The notes beneath the pieces are model-generated. The model searched no databases and was not told where the DNA came from. It worked only from the letters and a program-made list of their open reading frames with translations. The position numbers and the translations under genes were made by a program. Shown here one piece after another: positions 24,715 to 35,285 of a stretch of DNA of 64,000 bases (position 1 is its first letter; every line of letters begins with the position of its first letter). This stretch comes from Perognathus longimembris pacificus (lineage: Eukaryota; Chordata; Mammalia; Rodentia; Heteromyidae): the NCBI RefSeq assembly GCF_023159225.1, contig NC_063164.1, positions 75,039,800 through 75,103,799 of the forward strand, written 5' to 3'.

Positions 24715-25068
24715 CTTTCGTGCAGAAGTATCTGAACTTTCAAGTTCATTGCAGCGTTATCACTAGTAACTGTAGAAACAACTGTAGAAACTGAAGAAGT
24801 AGCATAAATGTTTATTGATAGATGAATCAATAAAGTGAATGTGGTATACATACACAATTGATGATTAGTGATAAAATACAGTCTTAATATTCAATGCATT
24901 TGTGTAAAAATGGAACTAGGAAAATTGAACCAATGGGTGGGGTTGGGAGAGATAGAAGAGAATGATGAAAGGGTATGACATTGGTCAAGATGCATTGTCC
25001 TCAAAAACTGAAGTGTTGAATTGAAATATTTTTATACAAATACTTAAAGAAAAATAAAAACTCTAGTA
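24715..25068 (+). mobile_element. L1 3' end, worn
   Basis: The stretch 'ttcattgcagcgttatcact', 'tgtggtatacatacacaatt' and then the purine-rich 'gggttgggagagatagaaga' is followed by 'gacattggtcaagatgcatt' and an A-rich end. The last segment recurs at 32.8 and 35.2 kb, which defines one older L1 3' UTR type in this window. Confidence 0.6.
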
Positions 25069-25084
25069 GGCAAAACATGGAAAT

Positions 25085-25376
25085 TTTTCCTTTACAACAA
25101 TATTTGAATGTGGAAGATATTAAACTGCATGAAATTATCCAGATGCAGGTAAAGAAATACTGCATGATCCCTACATGTAAAATCTAAGGAAGTTGAACTC
25201 ATTAACACAGAAAATAGAAGGGTAGTTACTACTACTACTTGCTCCAGTGGGAAATGAAATAAGGAGATATTGATCAATAGCCATGAAAATAATCTACGTA
25301 TTTAATTTATAGCACAGTGCCTATATTTGATAACATGTGTTCTATACCTGAAATTTACTAAGAGGGTTGATTTTCA

Positions 25377-25378
<2 letters not shown>
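25085..25378 (+). mobile_element. Ancient L1 3' end, terminating in (AC)n
   Basis: The order 'agaaatactgcatgatccct', 'aaaatctaaggaagttgaac', 'cacagtgcctatatttgata' and 'cctgaaatttactaagaggg' follows the 3' UTR of old mammalian L1s. In those elements the same order ends in a CA-rich tail, and an AC repeat indeed follows immediately here. Confidence 0.65.

Positions 25379-25419
<41 letters not shown>
25379..25419. repeat. (AC)n microsatellite
   Basis: Pure AC, about 20 units, at the 3' edge of an old L1 end. It probably grew from the L1 tail. Confidence 0.95.
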
Positions 25420-25421
<2 letters not shown>

Positions 25422-25424
25422 CTT

Positions 25425-25565
25425 TTGAGGTTTTTTTTCTTTTTTTAAAAAGTCTTTAATGTAGAGTTAATGAATGGGGGTGTTAAAGTTACATAAGTAA
25501 AGTAATGAATACATTTCTTTTTGAACATTGTTAACCCCTCCCTCATTTTCTCCCATTTATCCCTT
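25425..25565 (-). mobile_element. L1 3' end (minus strand), worn
   Basis: On the plus strand there is a T-rich start, then 'ttaaagttacataagtaaag', 'gaatacatttctttttgaac' and 'acccctccctcattttctcc'. The order matches the reversed L1 3' ends at 32.3 and 54.2 kb. Confidence 0.55.
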
Positions 25566-25815
25566 CCTACAGAAAAAAATTCTTAAGTTAGGAGCAGCTT
25601 AACTGCCTTAACTGCTATAAGCATTTCACTATGTATATCATGTTATATATCTTAAGTGTATATACGCACACACACGTTTACATATACACATATGTTTTGA
25701 CAAGCTTACTTTAATAAATCTGAATATACAAAAATGACATTTCTTATTTTTATTTGAAGTAACTTGATTATTTTTGTTTAAAAGTGTTTGTCATCAATTG
25801 TATATAATCAAAAGA

Positions 25816-25838
25816 TACACACACACACACACACACAC
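25816..25838. repeat. (AC)n microsatellite, short
   Basis: About 11 AC units. Confidence 0.9.
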
Positions 25839-26029
25839 GTATAGTTACATTGGTATTTATACTCGAGAACCTCATCATAACACTGAGATGTATTTTACAA
25901 AGTTACTTTTAAATTTTTTATCATCATATTTAGTTTATTTGTTGAATTTCTTGGATAGGATTATAGAACTATAAATAGGGGTAAAAAGGAGAGTTTTTTA
26001 ATTGATATGATCTAACTATACATTCAAGA

Positions 26030-26130
26030 TTTAACTCAAACTTACTGTGTACCCCAGTTGAGTTCAAACTCAAAATCTTCCTGCCTCAGCCTCTCATATA
26101 CTGGGATAACAGATATGCCCCACCTCACTA
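26030..26130 (-). mobile_element. B1-like SINE (minus strand)
   Basis: On the plus strand, 'ttgagttcaaactcaaaatc', 'ttcctgcctcagcctctcat' and 'actgggataacagatatgcc' are the reverse of a B1 body. Confidence 0.65.
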
Positions 26131-26984
26131 AAAAGAAAATATTTATTATCATAATAAAGAATAATAAAATTCTAAAAATAGATACAAACCATTATCATAA
26201 ACAAATCAATCTCATAAAGAATTAAAAAAAACAAGTCTGTAATTTTGAAACTATAAATTTCCCCAAACAAATAAGTAGAAGAAATTTCACCCAAAGTTTC
26301 ATCTTCATAAAGATTCCAAATTTTGATTTGTTAATGTAGGAAAGGAGACTCGTAACTTTCATTTTCCTTGAAGTTATTTCTGAGACTTATCCATTACATA
26401 CTTAGAAGAAACAATTACTTTATAAAATTTAAGGTATATTTCATATGTAAATATTGATCCTGAAACTGTTTGTGGAAATCGTAAAACAGAGAGCTTCTGA
26501 AGAAGCTAACTTTATAGTAAAAAAAAAAAAAAAAAAAGGTAGCATTAAAAAGCCCCAAATCCAATTCATTATCACAAAAGCGGTTAAAAAAAAAAAACTA
26601 TTGGCAAGGAGTTACATTTACGAAGGCTAGTCAAATAAGGGGTTCCTGAGCCTGCTCCTTTGATGAAGGAACTACTAAGCATTATAAATAGTCATCATAA
26701 AGTCTCCTTGTCTCTTTCAGCTCAATGGCTACCTACTTAAAAAAAAAAATGGAATTGAGTCTTCACAGGCCACAAGAAATGCTCTGTCTTTGTAGTTTGA
26801 AAAAGGTTACACGTGAACAACTACACCCACAAAAAGTGCGAACAGCACACTACAGGGTACTAGTATAGCAGATTTTCAGTTACCACATTATAGTAATCTG
26901 AATGTCAAATTTTGAACAAAAAGTTATGAGGCATAAAAAGAAACAGAAAAGTGTGGCTTATTTATAGGAAAACAGTTGATAGAA
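26131..26984. other. No recognisable feature; several A runs
   Basis: Adenine runs occur at about 26519-26537, 26586-26597 and 26739-26748. They may be tails of unrecognisable retroposons. No gene is visible. Confidence 0.4.
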
Positions 26985-27950
26985 CTGTATTTGGGAAAGT
27001 AGAGACAATCAAGAGACAAAATACCTAAATAAACCAAGGAAAAATATCTCAATCACAAAAGAAATAGAAATCATAAAAAGGATCCAAGAAGAAGTTACAG
27101 AGTTAAAATTACAACTAAAATACAAATATTCACTGAGAGAGTTCAACACAGGTTTGAGAAGGAAAATGTGTCACTGAGCTTGACGAAATACCAATCAAAT
27201 TGAAATTTTAGGAAAGGAAAGAAAAAGTAATGAAGAAAATTATCTGAGCCAAATGCGACAACATTGTACATATCCAATATGAGAGTCTCCAATGAAAAGA
27301 GAAAAAAAGGAAAAGAGGAAAGAGAAGAAAGAAAATACAAAGAAACAATCGTTGAACTTCACCAGTTTTTAGATCAAAAAGAAAAAAGAATTTTTAAAAA
27401 AAGAACTACCAAGTCCAAGTCAAAGAAATCCAGAGCTCTACACACCAACTATTTAAAGACAGAGAGAGACTTTTGTAAGTAGTACGAAAGATATAACACA
27501 CCATGTGCAAGGGACTATGAAGAAGATTAATAGCTATGGCTCATCTATGAGTATGGATGCCAAAACGCAGGGAGAAGACATGGTTTGTGTCAGGCAGCAT
27601 TTCCTGATCATTAGAACCTCTTGCAGAAAGCTGCCTGCTTCACAGGACACCACAGCTACCTTCTCACAGGGCAAGCAATACAAGTGAGCAAGAAGTGCAC
27701 CCAAAAAGATCTGCAGCCGTTTGTAACTTAATCTCTGAAGTGACATTCATCACTTATGTGTTCTCTTTTCATAAACTAGTAAGTAAATCCAGCCTACGCT
27801 GAGAGGGAGAAGTTTACACAAAGGTCTAAATGATGAGAGAAAAATGGAGACCATCTAAGAAGCTAGCCCCTACACCACAAGTGAAGGGGCAGATAATAAA
27901 ATGTAAGCAATTTACAGAAGAGTAGATTTAAATGGCACATACATACCTAT
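26985..27950 (+). mobile_element. Ancient L1 fragment, ORF1 region, tentative
   Basis: Purine-rich sequence with 'aattcaaacaggtt'-like, 'attcactgagagagttcaac' and 'tatccaatatgagagtctcc' segments follows the order of the ORF1 region of old mammalian L1s. A 72-codon Lys/Glu-rich frame at 27264-27482 may be a remnant of the coiled-coil part. Similarity fades after about 27500, so the right edge is uncertain. Confidence 0.4.
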
Positions 27951-27999
27951 GTAATTTTTAACCGGCTAATTATGGGAAAGTAAATTAAGGTATTGAATA

Positions 28000-28547
28000 A
28001 TGAGATATCAATTTGTACTCATCAAAATGGCAATTTTAAAAGTGTAATTAATATTTAGCATTTGTATAATTAAAATACATAAGCCTCAACCAGAAGGAAT
28101 ATTTTTATATTCTAACAGATAAGAACTAGGATAAAAAATAATTAGCACTATTTATGCAGGAAAATATTTGTAATAGCTTAAAATTAGTTTTGTTGGGAAT
28201 TGGTGAATGACTATTAATATATACAATGGTTAAATTGTAGTTAATAATTATGTGCCATGATACATTACATAATCTTTTAAGAAATATTCTGTTAGTATAT
28301 ATTTATCAATTTTCTTGAAGGAAATTTTGATGAAATGATATTCAAAATAAACATAATGTAATTTCATTATTACACCAAACTAATATCTAGTAACCAAACC
28401 AGTACATAACACATATGCTTATGTAATTATACAAGAAAAGGATAACTACATAAGAGAGAATGGGAAAGCTATGTAGCAGTAAATAGCAAGTTGTTCACAG
28501 ATTACTTCAAGCTAGGAAAGCTTGGTTTAGAAAGGAGCATAGAAAGA

Positions 28548-28591
<44 letters not shown>

Positions 28592-28800
28592 ATTATACAA
28601 AGTTTTAAAAGCCACGGGAAATTTCAAGGTATGCCTGTGATCACATTTATGTGAAAACATAGAAATATCAACTATGTTGATTTATAAGTATAATGAGGTT
28701 TATCAACATGTTTGTGCACAGAAACATATGAGTCTGAGTGTGAATATACACTTGAGAAATGCATGAGAACTAGGCCAATATAAAACAAGAACATGTCACT
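28000..28800 (+). mobile_element. Ancient L1 fragment, 3' part, tentative
   Basis: The string 'ataatgagatatcaatttgt' followed by 'actcatcaaaatggcaattt' recalls the ORF2 segment preserved as 'attccatctcacc' in the 30 kb copy. Later segments with 'atatacaatggttaaattg' fit the ORF2 end. It is interrupted by a GT repeat and too diverged for certainty. Confidence 0.35.
28549..28587. repeat. (GT)n microsatellite
   Basis: Pure GT, about 19 units. Confidence 0.95.
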
Positions 28801-29349
28801 TTTACAAATTTCCTACAAGCTAAAATAAAACAAACAAAATTGCCATACCACATTAGTAGCTCTTTCTAGTAACCATCTTTACCGGGTGTGTTCAAGCCGT
28901 AAATCCCATGAGCACCTGAAATAAAAATGAGTATTGGCTGAGCAAGAGAATTAACTATAGGTTATATAACACAAATTGTAGTGCAATACATTTTTGGGGA
29001 GAACTGTTTTCCACAATTTCATTTATTTTACTAAATCATTCTAATATGGTTTGGCTGATGAATTGATAGCCTCTGTCACTTTGTCTATGTGATTTTTAAA
29101 ACCAAACCTCACTTGATAATATAGGAAAATCATTACAGCAGAAAAAGTCACTACCTTATTAGGGAAAAGAAAAGATAACACAAAATGCAGATCTTTGAAT
29201 TCCATAATTTTTTCTTTCCTTCTGGAGAAGTGAAGTATTTTTTTAATCACAGTTAAGAAGAAGCAAATTTCAACATTACAGACTAGTATAAAAAGAAACA
29301 AAGGCTCAATAATTAGGGAAGGAAAAAAAAACAATGATCTCTAAACTTT
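28801..29349. other. No recognisable feature
   Basis: AT-rich sequence before the L1 insertion. A 97-codon minus-strand frame here (29041-29334) has no recognisable homology. Confidence 0.45.
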
Positions 29350-31322
29350 AAAAAGTATGATTAACAAAATGGCAATATTGCCAAAGGCTATCTACAAATT
29401 CAATGCAATACCCATTAATATCTCAACACCATTTTTTAATGAAATAGAGGAAGGAATCCAGAAATTCATATGGAACAATAAAAGACCTAGAATAGCAAAA
29501 ACAATCCTAAGCAGAAAGAACAGTGCTGGAGGAATTACAATACCCAACTTCAAGCTGTATTATAAAGCTATAGTAATAAAAACAGCTTGGTATTGGCACC
29601 GGAACAGGCCTGAAGACCAATGGAACAGAATTGAAGATCCAGAAATGAACCCACAGAACTACGCCTACTAAATCTTTGACAAAGGAGCTAAAACAATAGT
29701 TTGGAAGAAAGATAGCCTCTTTAACAAATGGTGCTGGCAAAACTGGCTCAACACATGCAACAAACTAAAACTAGATCCTTATGTATCACCCTGCACCAAA
29801 ATCAATTCCAAGTGGATTAAAGGCCTTGAAATCAAAACAGACACCGTGCAAACACTGAAGGAAGGAGTAGGAGAAACACTTGGGCTCCTTGGCACAGGAC
29901 GGAACTTCCTTAACAAAGACCAAGAAAGGCTACAAATCAAAGAAAGGTTGGACAAATGGGACTGCATCAAACTGCAGAGCTTCTGCACGGCAAAGGACAT
30001 AGCTCGCAAGATAAACAGAAAGCCCACAGACTGGGAGAAGATCTTTACCGGCCATTCAACAGACAAAGGCCTCATCTCTACAATATATGCAGAACTAAAA
30101 AAATTACCTTCTTCCAAAACAAAACTGCAAAGAACCAATAGCCCCCTCATGAAGTGGGCTAAAGACTTACAAAGAGACTTCTCTGATGAGGAAATGAGAA
30201 TGGCCAAGAGACATATGAAAAAATGCTCTACATCACTGGCCATAAAAGAAATGCAAATCAAAACAACATTGAGATTCCATCTCACCCCAGTAAGAATGTC
30301 ATATATCAAGAAAACTAACAATAACAATTGTTGGAGGGGATGTGGCCAAAAGGGAACCCTACTTCATTGTTGGTGGGAATGTAAACTGGTTCAGCCACTC
30401 TGGCAAGCAGTATGGAGATTCCTCAGAAGGCTAAATATAGAACTCCCCTATGACCCAGCAGCCCCACTTTTGGGTATCTATCCAAAAGACCACAAACAAA
30501 ATCACAGTAATGCCACCAGCACAACAATGTTCATCACAGCACAATTTGTCATAGCGAGAATCTGGAACCAACCCAGACGCCCCTCAGTAGACGAATGGAT
30601 TAGGAAAATGTGGTACATATACACAATGGAATTTTATGCCTCTATCAGAAAGAATGATATTGTCCCATTTGTAAGGAAATGGAAGGACTTGGAAAAAATT
30701 ATACTAAGTGAAGTGAGCCAGACCCAAAGAAACATGGACTCTATGGTCTCCCTTATTGGGAATAATTAGTACAGGTTTAGGCAAGTCATAGCAGAGCATC
30801 ACAAGGCCCAATAGCTATACCCTTATGAACACATAAGATGATACTAAGTGAAATGAACTCCATGTTATGGAAACAATTGTTATATCACAGTTGTAACTAC
30901 TTTCAACGTCCTATGTGTATCTGTGTAGCTTCTATTATTGATGAAGTTCTTGTATCACCTTCCTGTGGTTGCACCTACACTATCTCTGTAGTCTTATCTG
31001 AGTATATTGGAAACCATGTATACTGGTATTGGAAGTAGGAAATTGAAAGGGAATACCAAATTTGAGAGACACAGGGTAAAAAAAGACAAACAACTACAAA
31101 AGCAATACTTGCAAAACTGTTTGGTGTAAGTGAACTGAACACCTGGGGGGGAGGGAAAGGGAGAGGAGGGAAGGGGGTATGAGGGACAAGCTAACAAACA
31201 GTACAAGAAATGTATCCAATGCCTAACGTATGAAACTGTAACCTCTCTTTACATCAGTTTGATAATAAAAATTTGAAAAAAAATAAAAAAAGAAATGTAC
31301 CCCCCCAAAAAAGTATGGTTAA
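29350..31322 (+). mobile_element. 5'-truncated L1 (LINE-1) with target duplication
   Basis: About 1.94 kb of L1 covering the last third of ORF2 and the full 3' UTR. The left flank 'aaaaagtatgattaa' (29350-29364) recurs after the tail as 'aaaaagtatggttaa' (31308-31322), a 15-bp target duplication with one mismatch. The 3' UTR (30770-31300) has a G-rich purine tract at 31145-31178, and the end is 'ataataaaaatttgaaaaaa' with an A-rich tail. It is the best-preserved L1 in the window and related to the inverted copy at 35.8-37.5 kb. Truncation removes ORF1, the endonuclease domain and the reverse transcriptase core, so it cannot move on its own. Confidence 0.95.
29357..30769 (+). pseudogene. L1 ORF2 C-terminal fragment (one internal stop)
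   Basis: A single reading frame runs for 471 codon positions with one stop (TAA at 29669-29671), giving frames 29357-29671 and, downstream, 29846-30769. In intact elements ORF2 encodes the endonuclease and reverse transcriptase. This piece holds only the region after the polymerase core and the C-terminal cysteine-rich domain. The visible Cys/His motif is C-x3-C-x7-H-x4-C at residues 162, 166, 174 and 179 of the second frame (nucleotides about 30329-30382). The natural ORF2 stop is TAG at 30767-30769. The ATG codons are internal methionines, not real starts. The minus-strand 182-codon frame (29779-30327) is its antisense shadow. Confidence 0.93.
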
Positions 31323-32237
31323 TCAAATAATTAGGGGAAATAAAATATGTGGTATAGTAAAGGTACATTTTAAACAATATTTATTAATAAATTTGAATAT
31401 ATTTTTAAATTGAACAATAAAAAATCCAAGATAAAAAAATTGTGAAATATATGGAGAAGAGGTTCTTGTGCTTAATTTTAAGTTTAAAGATACTTTGGGA
31501 AGGGCAAAAAAAAAAAAAAGAAAAACATCTTTATAAATGACTGAGTTATTGAAAATGAGATGAAGCTAATAAATGAAAGAACTAAGATTCAGGACATCTT
31601 GCTACAGCATAGCTTTCAATCCAACATGTGGCTCTGACTCTTGGATACTGCCAACAAATATCATGTAATATTGTGGTCTGATAAAACATGCAATTAATTT
31701 AGACTATGTTAATAATAGATTAAGAAAGGTTTTGAATCAAGATGCCTAGGAAATTATAATTCCATTAAAAAGATAAATTGAGAAAGAGTTGACATGAATA
31801 AAATGACAAACTACTTTGTCCCTCTCACATTGAGTATTTCCTAAATGCTAGAGTAACATATCCAGGCAGGACTATAGGCATGATCTGTCTGGAAAACAGA
31901 ACAATCAAGTGAGAATGAACTGTTAGCACATTAAACATTCTTCAATGAAATTCTTTGAGAGGACCATCACCTACAGACACTTTACAAGTGATCAGAGCCT
32001 ATCACAGATCATTTAATATCTTTGATATAGTAGCAGATAAATTAGATTATCTAGGTATCTAAATAAATCCTTGATAAGAAATATAAGCCAAAGTAATCAA
32101 AACAGTAGTAAGTACATACACTTGAAGTTTTTATGCAGAGAAGAAAGTCTTTCCAAAAATCTTGTAATTAATATTCTTAAAAATATTCTTTAACTAATAC
32201 TCTTAAATATTCTTGTAATTAATATTCTTAAGAATAC
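31323..32237. other. No recognisable gene; small repeat near the right end
   Basis: AT-rich. The 20-mer 'cttgtaattaatattcttaa' occurs twice, at 32161-32180 and 32212-32231, a short direct repeat 51 bp apart. Confidence 0.5.
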
Positions 32238-32465
32238 ATTTTTTTCCATTTCTTTATTGTTAAAGTGATAAACAGAGGGGTTACAGTTTCATAGGCAGTG
32301 AGTACATTTGTTATCCAACTTCCCTCATTTTTCCCCTGCCTCACCCCTCCCTGTTTCCCTCAACCCCTATGAGTTGTATAGTGACTTTACATCATATAGT
32401 TTTGTAAGTATTGCTATTGCATTAGTTTGTCTTTTTATCCTTTGTCTCTCCATTTTTGGTAAGCC
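32238..32465 (-). mobile_element. L1 3' UTR end (minus strand)
   Basis: On the plus strand there is a T-run, then 'tctttattgttaaagtgata', 'gaggggttacagtttcatag', the pyrimidine tract, 'agttttgtaagtattgctat' and 'ttagtttgtctttttatcct'. This is the exact order of the reversed 3' UTR of the L1 at 35.8 kb, but more diverged. Confidence 0.8.
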
Positions 32466-32600
32466 AACAACTGATGAAAGTGGATGGCAACAGGAGGTGG
32501 AATGGAAGACACTGTGTGAAAGGAAATGTATTCATTACCTAACTGTTGCAATTGTAATCCCTCTGCATACCAGCTTTAAAATAACAAAGAAAAATTTAAC
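32466..32600 (+). mobile_element. L1 3' end (plus strand), head to head with the previous one
   Basis: The string 'gaaatgtattcattacctaa' followed by 'ttgtaatccctctgcatacc' corresponds to 'gaaatgtatccaatgcctaa' and 'ctgtaacctctctttacatc' at the end of the 29-31 kb L1. It is followed by an A-rich end. It meets the minus-strand copy at about 32466. Confidence 0.7.
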
Positions 32601-32900
32601 ACCAACAAAAAAGAGAACTACATTAAACATAGAGGATTCCCAAACTATAAGAAGAGGAAATGGGCACTCAAAAGGCATGGGTAAGGTCAACAGAAAGATG
32701 AGAAAAGGGGGAGCGACTGTAGTCAAAAACCCAAAGTATATCCAAAAAATTAGAAAGAGTAAGGAAGGAGTCAGTAGAAGAGAGATAGGTGAGAATGTTG
32801 AAAAGAGTGACTTTGTTCAAGATGCATTGTATTTTTACACTGTTTTGTTCAATGACAACTACTTTATATAACTACATAAAGCTAAAAATAAAAAAGGGTA
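32601..32900 (+). mobile_element. Older L1 3' end (plus strand)
   Basis: The purine-rich sequence is followed by 'gagtgactttgttcaagatg', 'cattgtatttttacactg', 'ttcaatgacaactactttat' and an A-rich end. The same order occurs at 35150-35285 and in part at 24960-25065. The 187-codon plus-strand frame (32308-32871) crossing three L1 pieces is a chance frame. Confidence 0.6.
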
Positions 32901-33224
32901 GAGGATGAATCACAGATGACCACTCTCCAAGTTACTAAATTGTCCAGTGAAACATAATTAAGAGAAGGAAAATAAATACAAAGCAAATAGAAATGGAAGA
33001 TATGAGTTTCCAAATTGAAAGAATCCACTAAGCTCATTTCACAGTGAATCTCACTAAATGCACAGCAGGGCACAGTGATTGTATCAAAATTCTTAAACTG
33101 ACTTTTCAGCCTGGAATTTATACCAAAATACTACTTAAGTAAATAAGACTTCTTTCATACATGATTAGTCTCAAATGTCATTCTTTTCTCTGGATTGCAT
33201 TTTTTTTTTCAGAAAATTGAGAGT
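32901..33224. other. No recognisable feature
   Basis: Nothing recognised. Confidence 0.45.
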
Positions 33225-33300
33225 AGATGTGCTCCTTCAAAATGGGTCAATAAGCTGCCTAGAGATGTGCTCCTTCAAAATGAGTCAATAAGTTGCCTAG
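33225..33300. repeat. 38-bp tandem duplication, two copies
   Basis: Units 33225-33262 and 33263-33300 both start 'agatgtgctccttcaaaatg' and end 'tgcctag', with two transitions between them. Confidence 0.9.
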
Positions 33301-33587
33301 GATGCATGGAAGCCACAAATAAAAACTCAACACAATGGGATGAGCAAATGATAATAACTATACACTAAGGGCAACTGGTAGAGATTGGAGGAGCAATAAG
33401 TCCTGGAGAGGGAAATGGACACATTGCATCAGATACTTCTAATTCTTTGTAAGATGTTTGTCAACTGGAAGTGAGTATAGGATAGAAAAGCTGATAAGCA
33501 CTAGTTGGTAGAAACCTAAACCAAAAAAAAGGAAAATACAAAATATAAGAATAAAACTATGGTATTATAATTGTATAAGACTGCAAT

Positions 33588-33645
33588 GTGGCTCAGTGGT
33601 AGAACACTTGCCTATCTTGTGCCTGATCCAGCACCTTCAAAGAAG
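33588..33645 (+). mobile_element. ID-like SINE fragment
   Basis: The string 'gcaatgtggctcagtggtag' followed by 'aacacttgcctatcttg' and 'gatccagcacc' is an ID-type monomer. The (ATT)n repeat begins six bases later, where the SINE tail would be. Confidence 0.65.
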
Positions 33646-33649
33646 ATAT

Positions 33650-33650
<1 letters not shown>

Positions 33651-33684
<34 letters not shown>
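33651..33684. repeat. (ATT)n microsatellite
   Basis: About 11 ATT units adjoining the 3' end of an ID-like SINE. Confidence 0.95.
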
Positions 33685-33686
<2 letters not shown>

Positions 33687-34204
33687 ATATATGCATATAG
33701 CTAAAACAAAGCTGAAATGGGAATAGCACTTACATAGACATAATAATATAAATATTTTATTTAATCATTCCTCTGTATATATGGGAAACTTTTTCTAGAG
33801 CTTTCTCTCCAGCTCCAGTACACACAACACACACTAAAATCTATGGGTGCCCTAGTGCATTTTATAATGGAATGTAGTATTTGTATATAAACTATGTGAA
33901 AGCTTCCATACACTGCAAATCATCTCTAGATTGTTTATAACAGCTAATACAATATAAATATTATTTTTAAAAATATTTGTTTTGTTTTATAGTTTAAAGA
34001 ACATGACAAGTAAAAACCCACATGACCAGTAAAGACACAATTTTTTCCTGTTTTTTTATTTGTCTAGGGTAAAATCAAAAGATAAACAATCAGATAGGCA
34101 CAGACATGCAACTATGTTGATCTAATTCAAAAGACTATCAGCTTCAAGAATATGGGACAGGAAAAAACAAACTTTAAATCTGAAAGAGAATAGAAAGAAG
34201 TAAA
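33685..34204. other. No recognisable feature
   Basis: AT-rich, with nothing recognised. Confidence 0.45.
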
Positions 34205-34850
34205 TTCCACTAGGGTGCAATCCAGTGTGCTTACTTCTAGATTTATAGGCACATTCTAGTTTCCATTAATGAGAGAAAGCATACAATCTGTGTTTCTCAG
34301 TGTCTGGCTTACTTCACTTAACATAATCCTATCCAAGTCTTCATTTCCTTGTGAACTGCTCAAAGATATTCTTTGAAATGGAGTAGAATTCCATTCTGTA
34401 CATATAATACATTTTCTTGATCCACTCATACATTGAGGGGAATCTGGGCTGATCTTTCATCTTGGCTATGGAAAAATAACAATGCAATGAACATGGTTGT
34501 GCTGGTGACTTTACTCTGGTCTTGTTTCTGCTCTATTGAATAAATGCCCAGAAGTGGAATTGTTGGGTCATAGGGTATTTCTATGTTTAGCTTTTTGAGG
34601 AACCTCCATACTGCTTCCCAGAGTGGTTGAGCAAGTTTACATTACCTCCAGCAGTGTAACAGGTTTCATTTGAGCAAATCCAAACCAGAATTTGTTACTG
34701 TTCATTTTCTTGATAACGGTAGTTCTAGCTAATGTGAAGTAGACTGAAAGTAATGTTTTTGTCTGCATTTTCTGTATGGCCACAGATATTGAAGATTTTT
34801 TTCATGTGTCTGTTGGCCATATAAATTAATTTTTTGAATCTATGGAGAAC
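34205..34850 (-). mobile_element. L1 ORF2 end (minus strand), inverted 5' half of an L1
   Basis: On the plus strand, 'tctggcttacttcacttaac', 'gaattccattctgtacatat', 'aatgaacatggttgtgctgg' and 'cagagtggttgagcaag' follow in reverse the ORF2 C-terminus. The same order is found in the better copy at 36.3-36.65 kb. Several frame breaks are present. It abuts a plus-strand L1 3' UTR at about 34850. Confidence 0.8.
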
Positions 34851-35145
34851 CCAAATAGTAGAATTTGTTAGAAAGACAAAGTCAAATCCTAACAAAACTA
34901 GTACTATGAAATGAGTATTTACAAGGTGGGGGGGGGTGGAGAGGGCAAGAGGACAGGGATAGAAGAATGAATGGGAGGATACGAGTAGAAGGTAGGCAAA
35001 AGGCATTGCATATGTTACAGAACTAGGAAAGATAGGGAAGGAGTGGGTTGAAGTGGAGTGGAAAACTTGAAAGGATGACACACATCAAGATGCAGAGTGT
35101 GAATAAATTAGTTTGTTAAATGTCAGAAATGTTCAATACATAATC
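34851..35145 (+). mobile_element. L1 3' UTR (plus strand), 3' half of the same L1
   Basis: A G run at 34927-34936 is followed by purine-rich sequence, then 'gatgacacacatcaagatgc' and an AT-rich end. It resembles the older L1 3' UTRs at 24.9 and 32.8 kb. Together with the preceding minus-strand ORF2 segment it fits one element with an internal inversion. Confidence 0.6.
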
Positions 35146-35149
35146 TAAA

Positions 35150-35285
35150 ACATTAAGAAAAGTGAGGGGAGGAGTGGGTGAAAATGTTAAAGAGGGTGAC
35201 AATGATCAAGAGGCATTGTGTTTATAAACTGCAATGTTGAATGACAACTCCTTTGTACAACTATGTAAAGAAAAGAAAAACATAC
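35150..35285 (+). mobile_element. Older L1 3' end (plus strand)
   Basis: The segments 'ggggaggagtgggtgaaaat', 'gacaatgatcaagaggcatt', 'tgaatgacaactcctttgta' and an A-rich tail match 32.75-32.9 kb in order. Confidence 0.6.

Noticed and set aside
29779..30327. 182-codon minus-strand frame
   Set aside because: Antisense shadow of the L1 ORF2 fragment. The same applies to the plus-strand frame 36748-37029 in the inverted L1.
32308..32871. 187-codon plus-strand frame
   Set aside because: It crosses three L1 3' UTR pieces in opposite orientations, so it cannot be an original gene.
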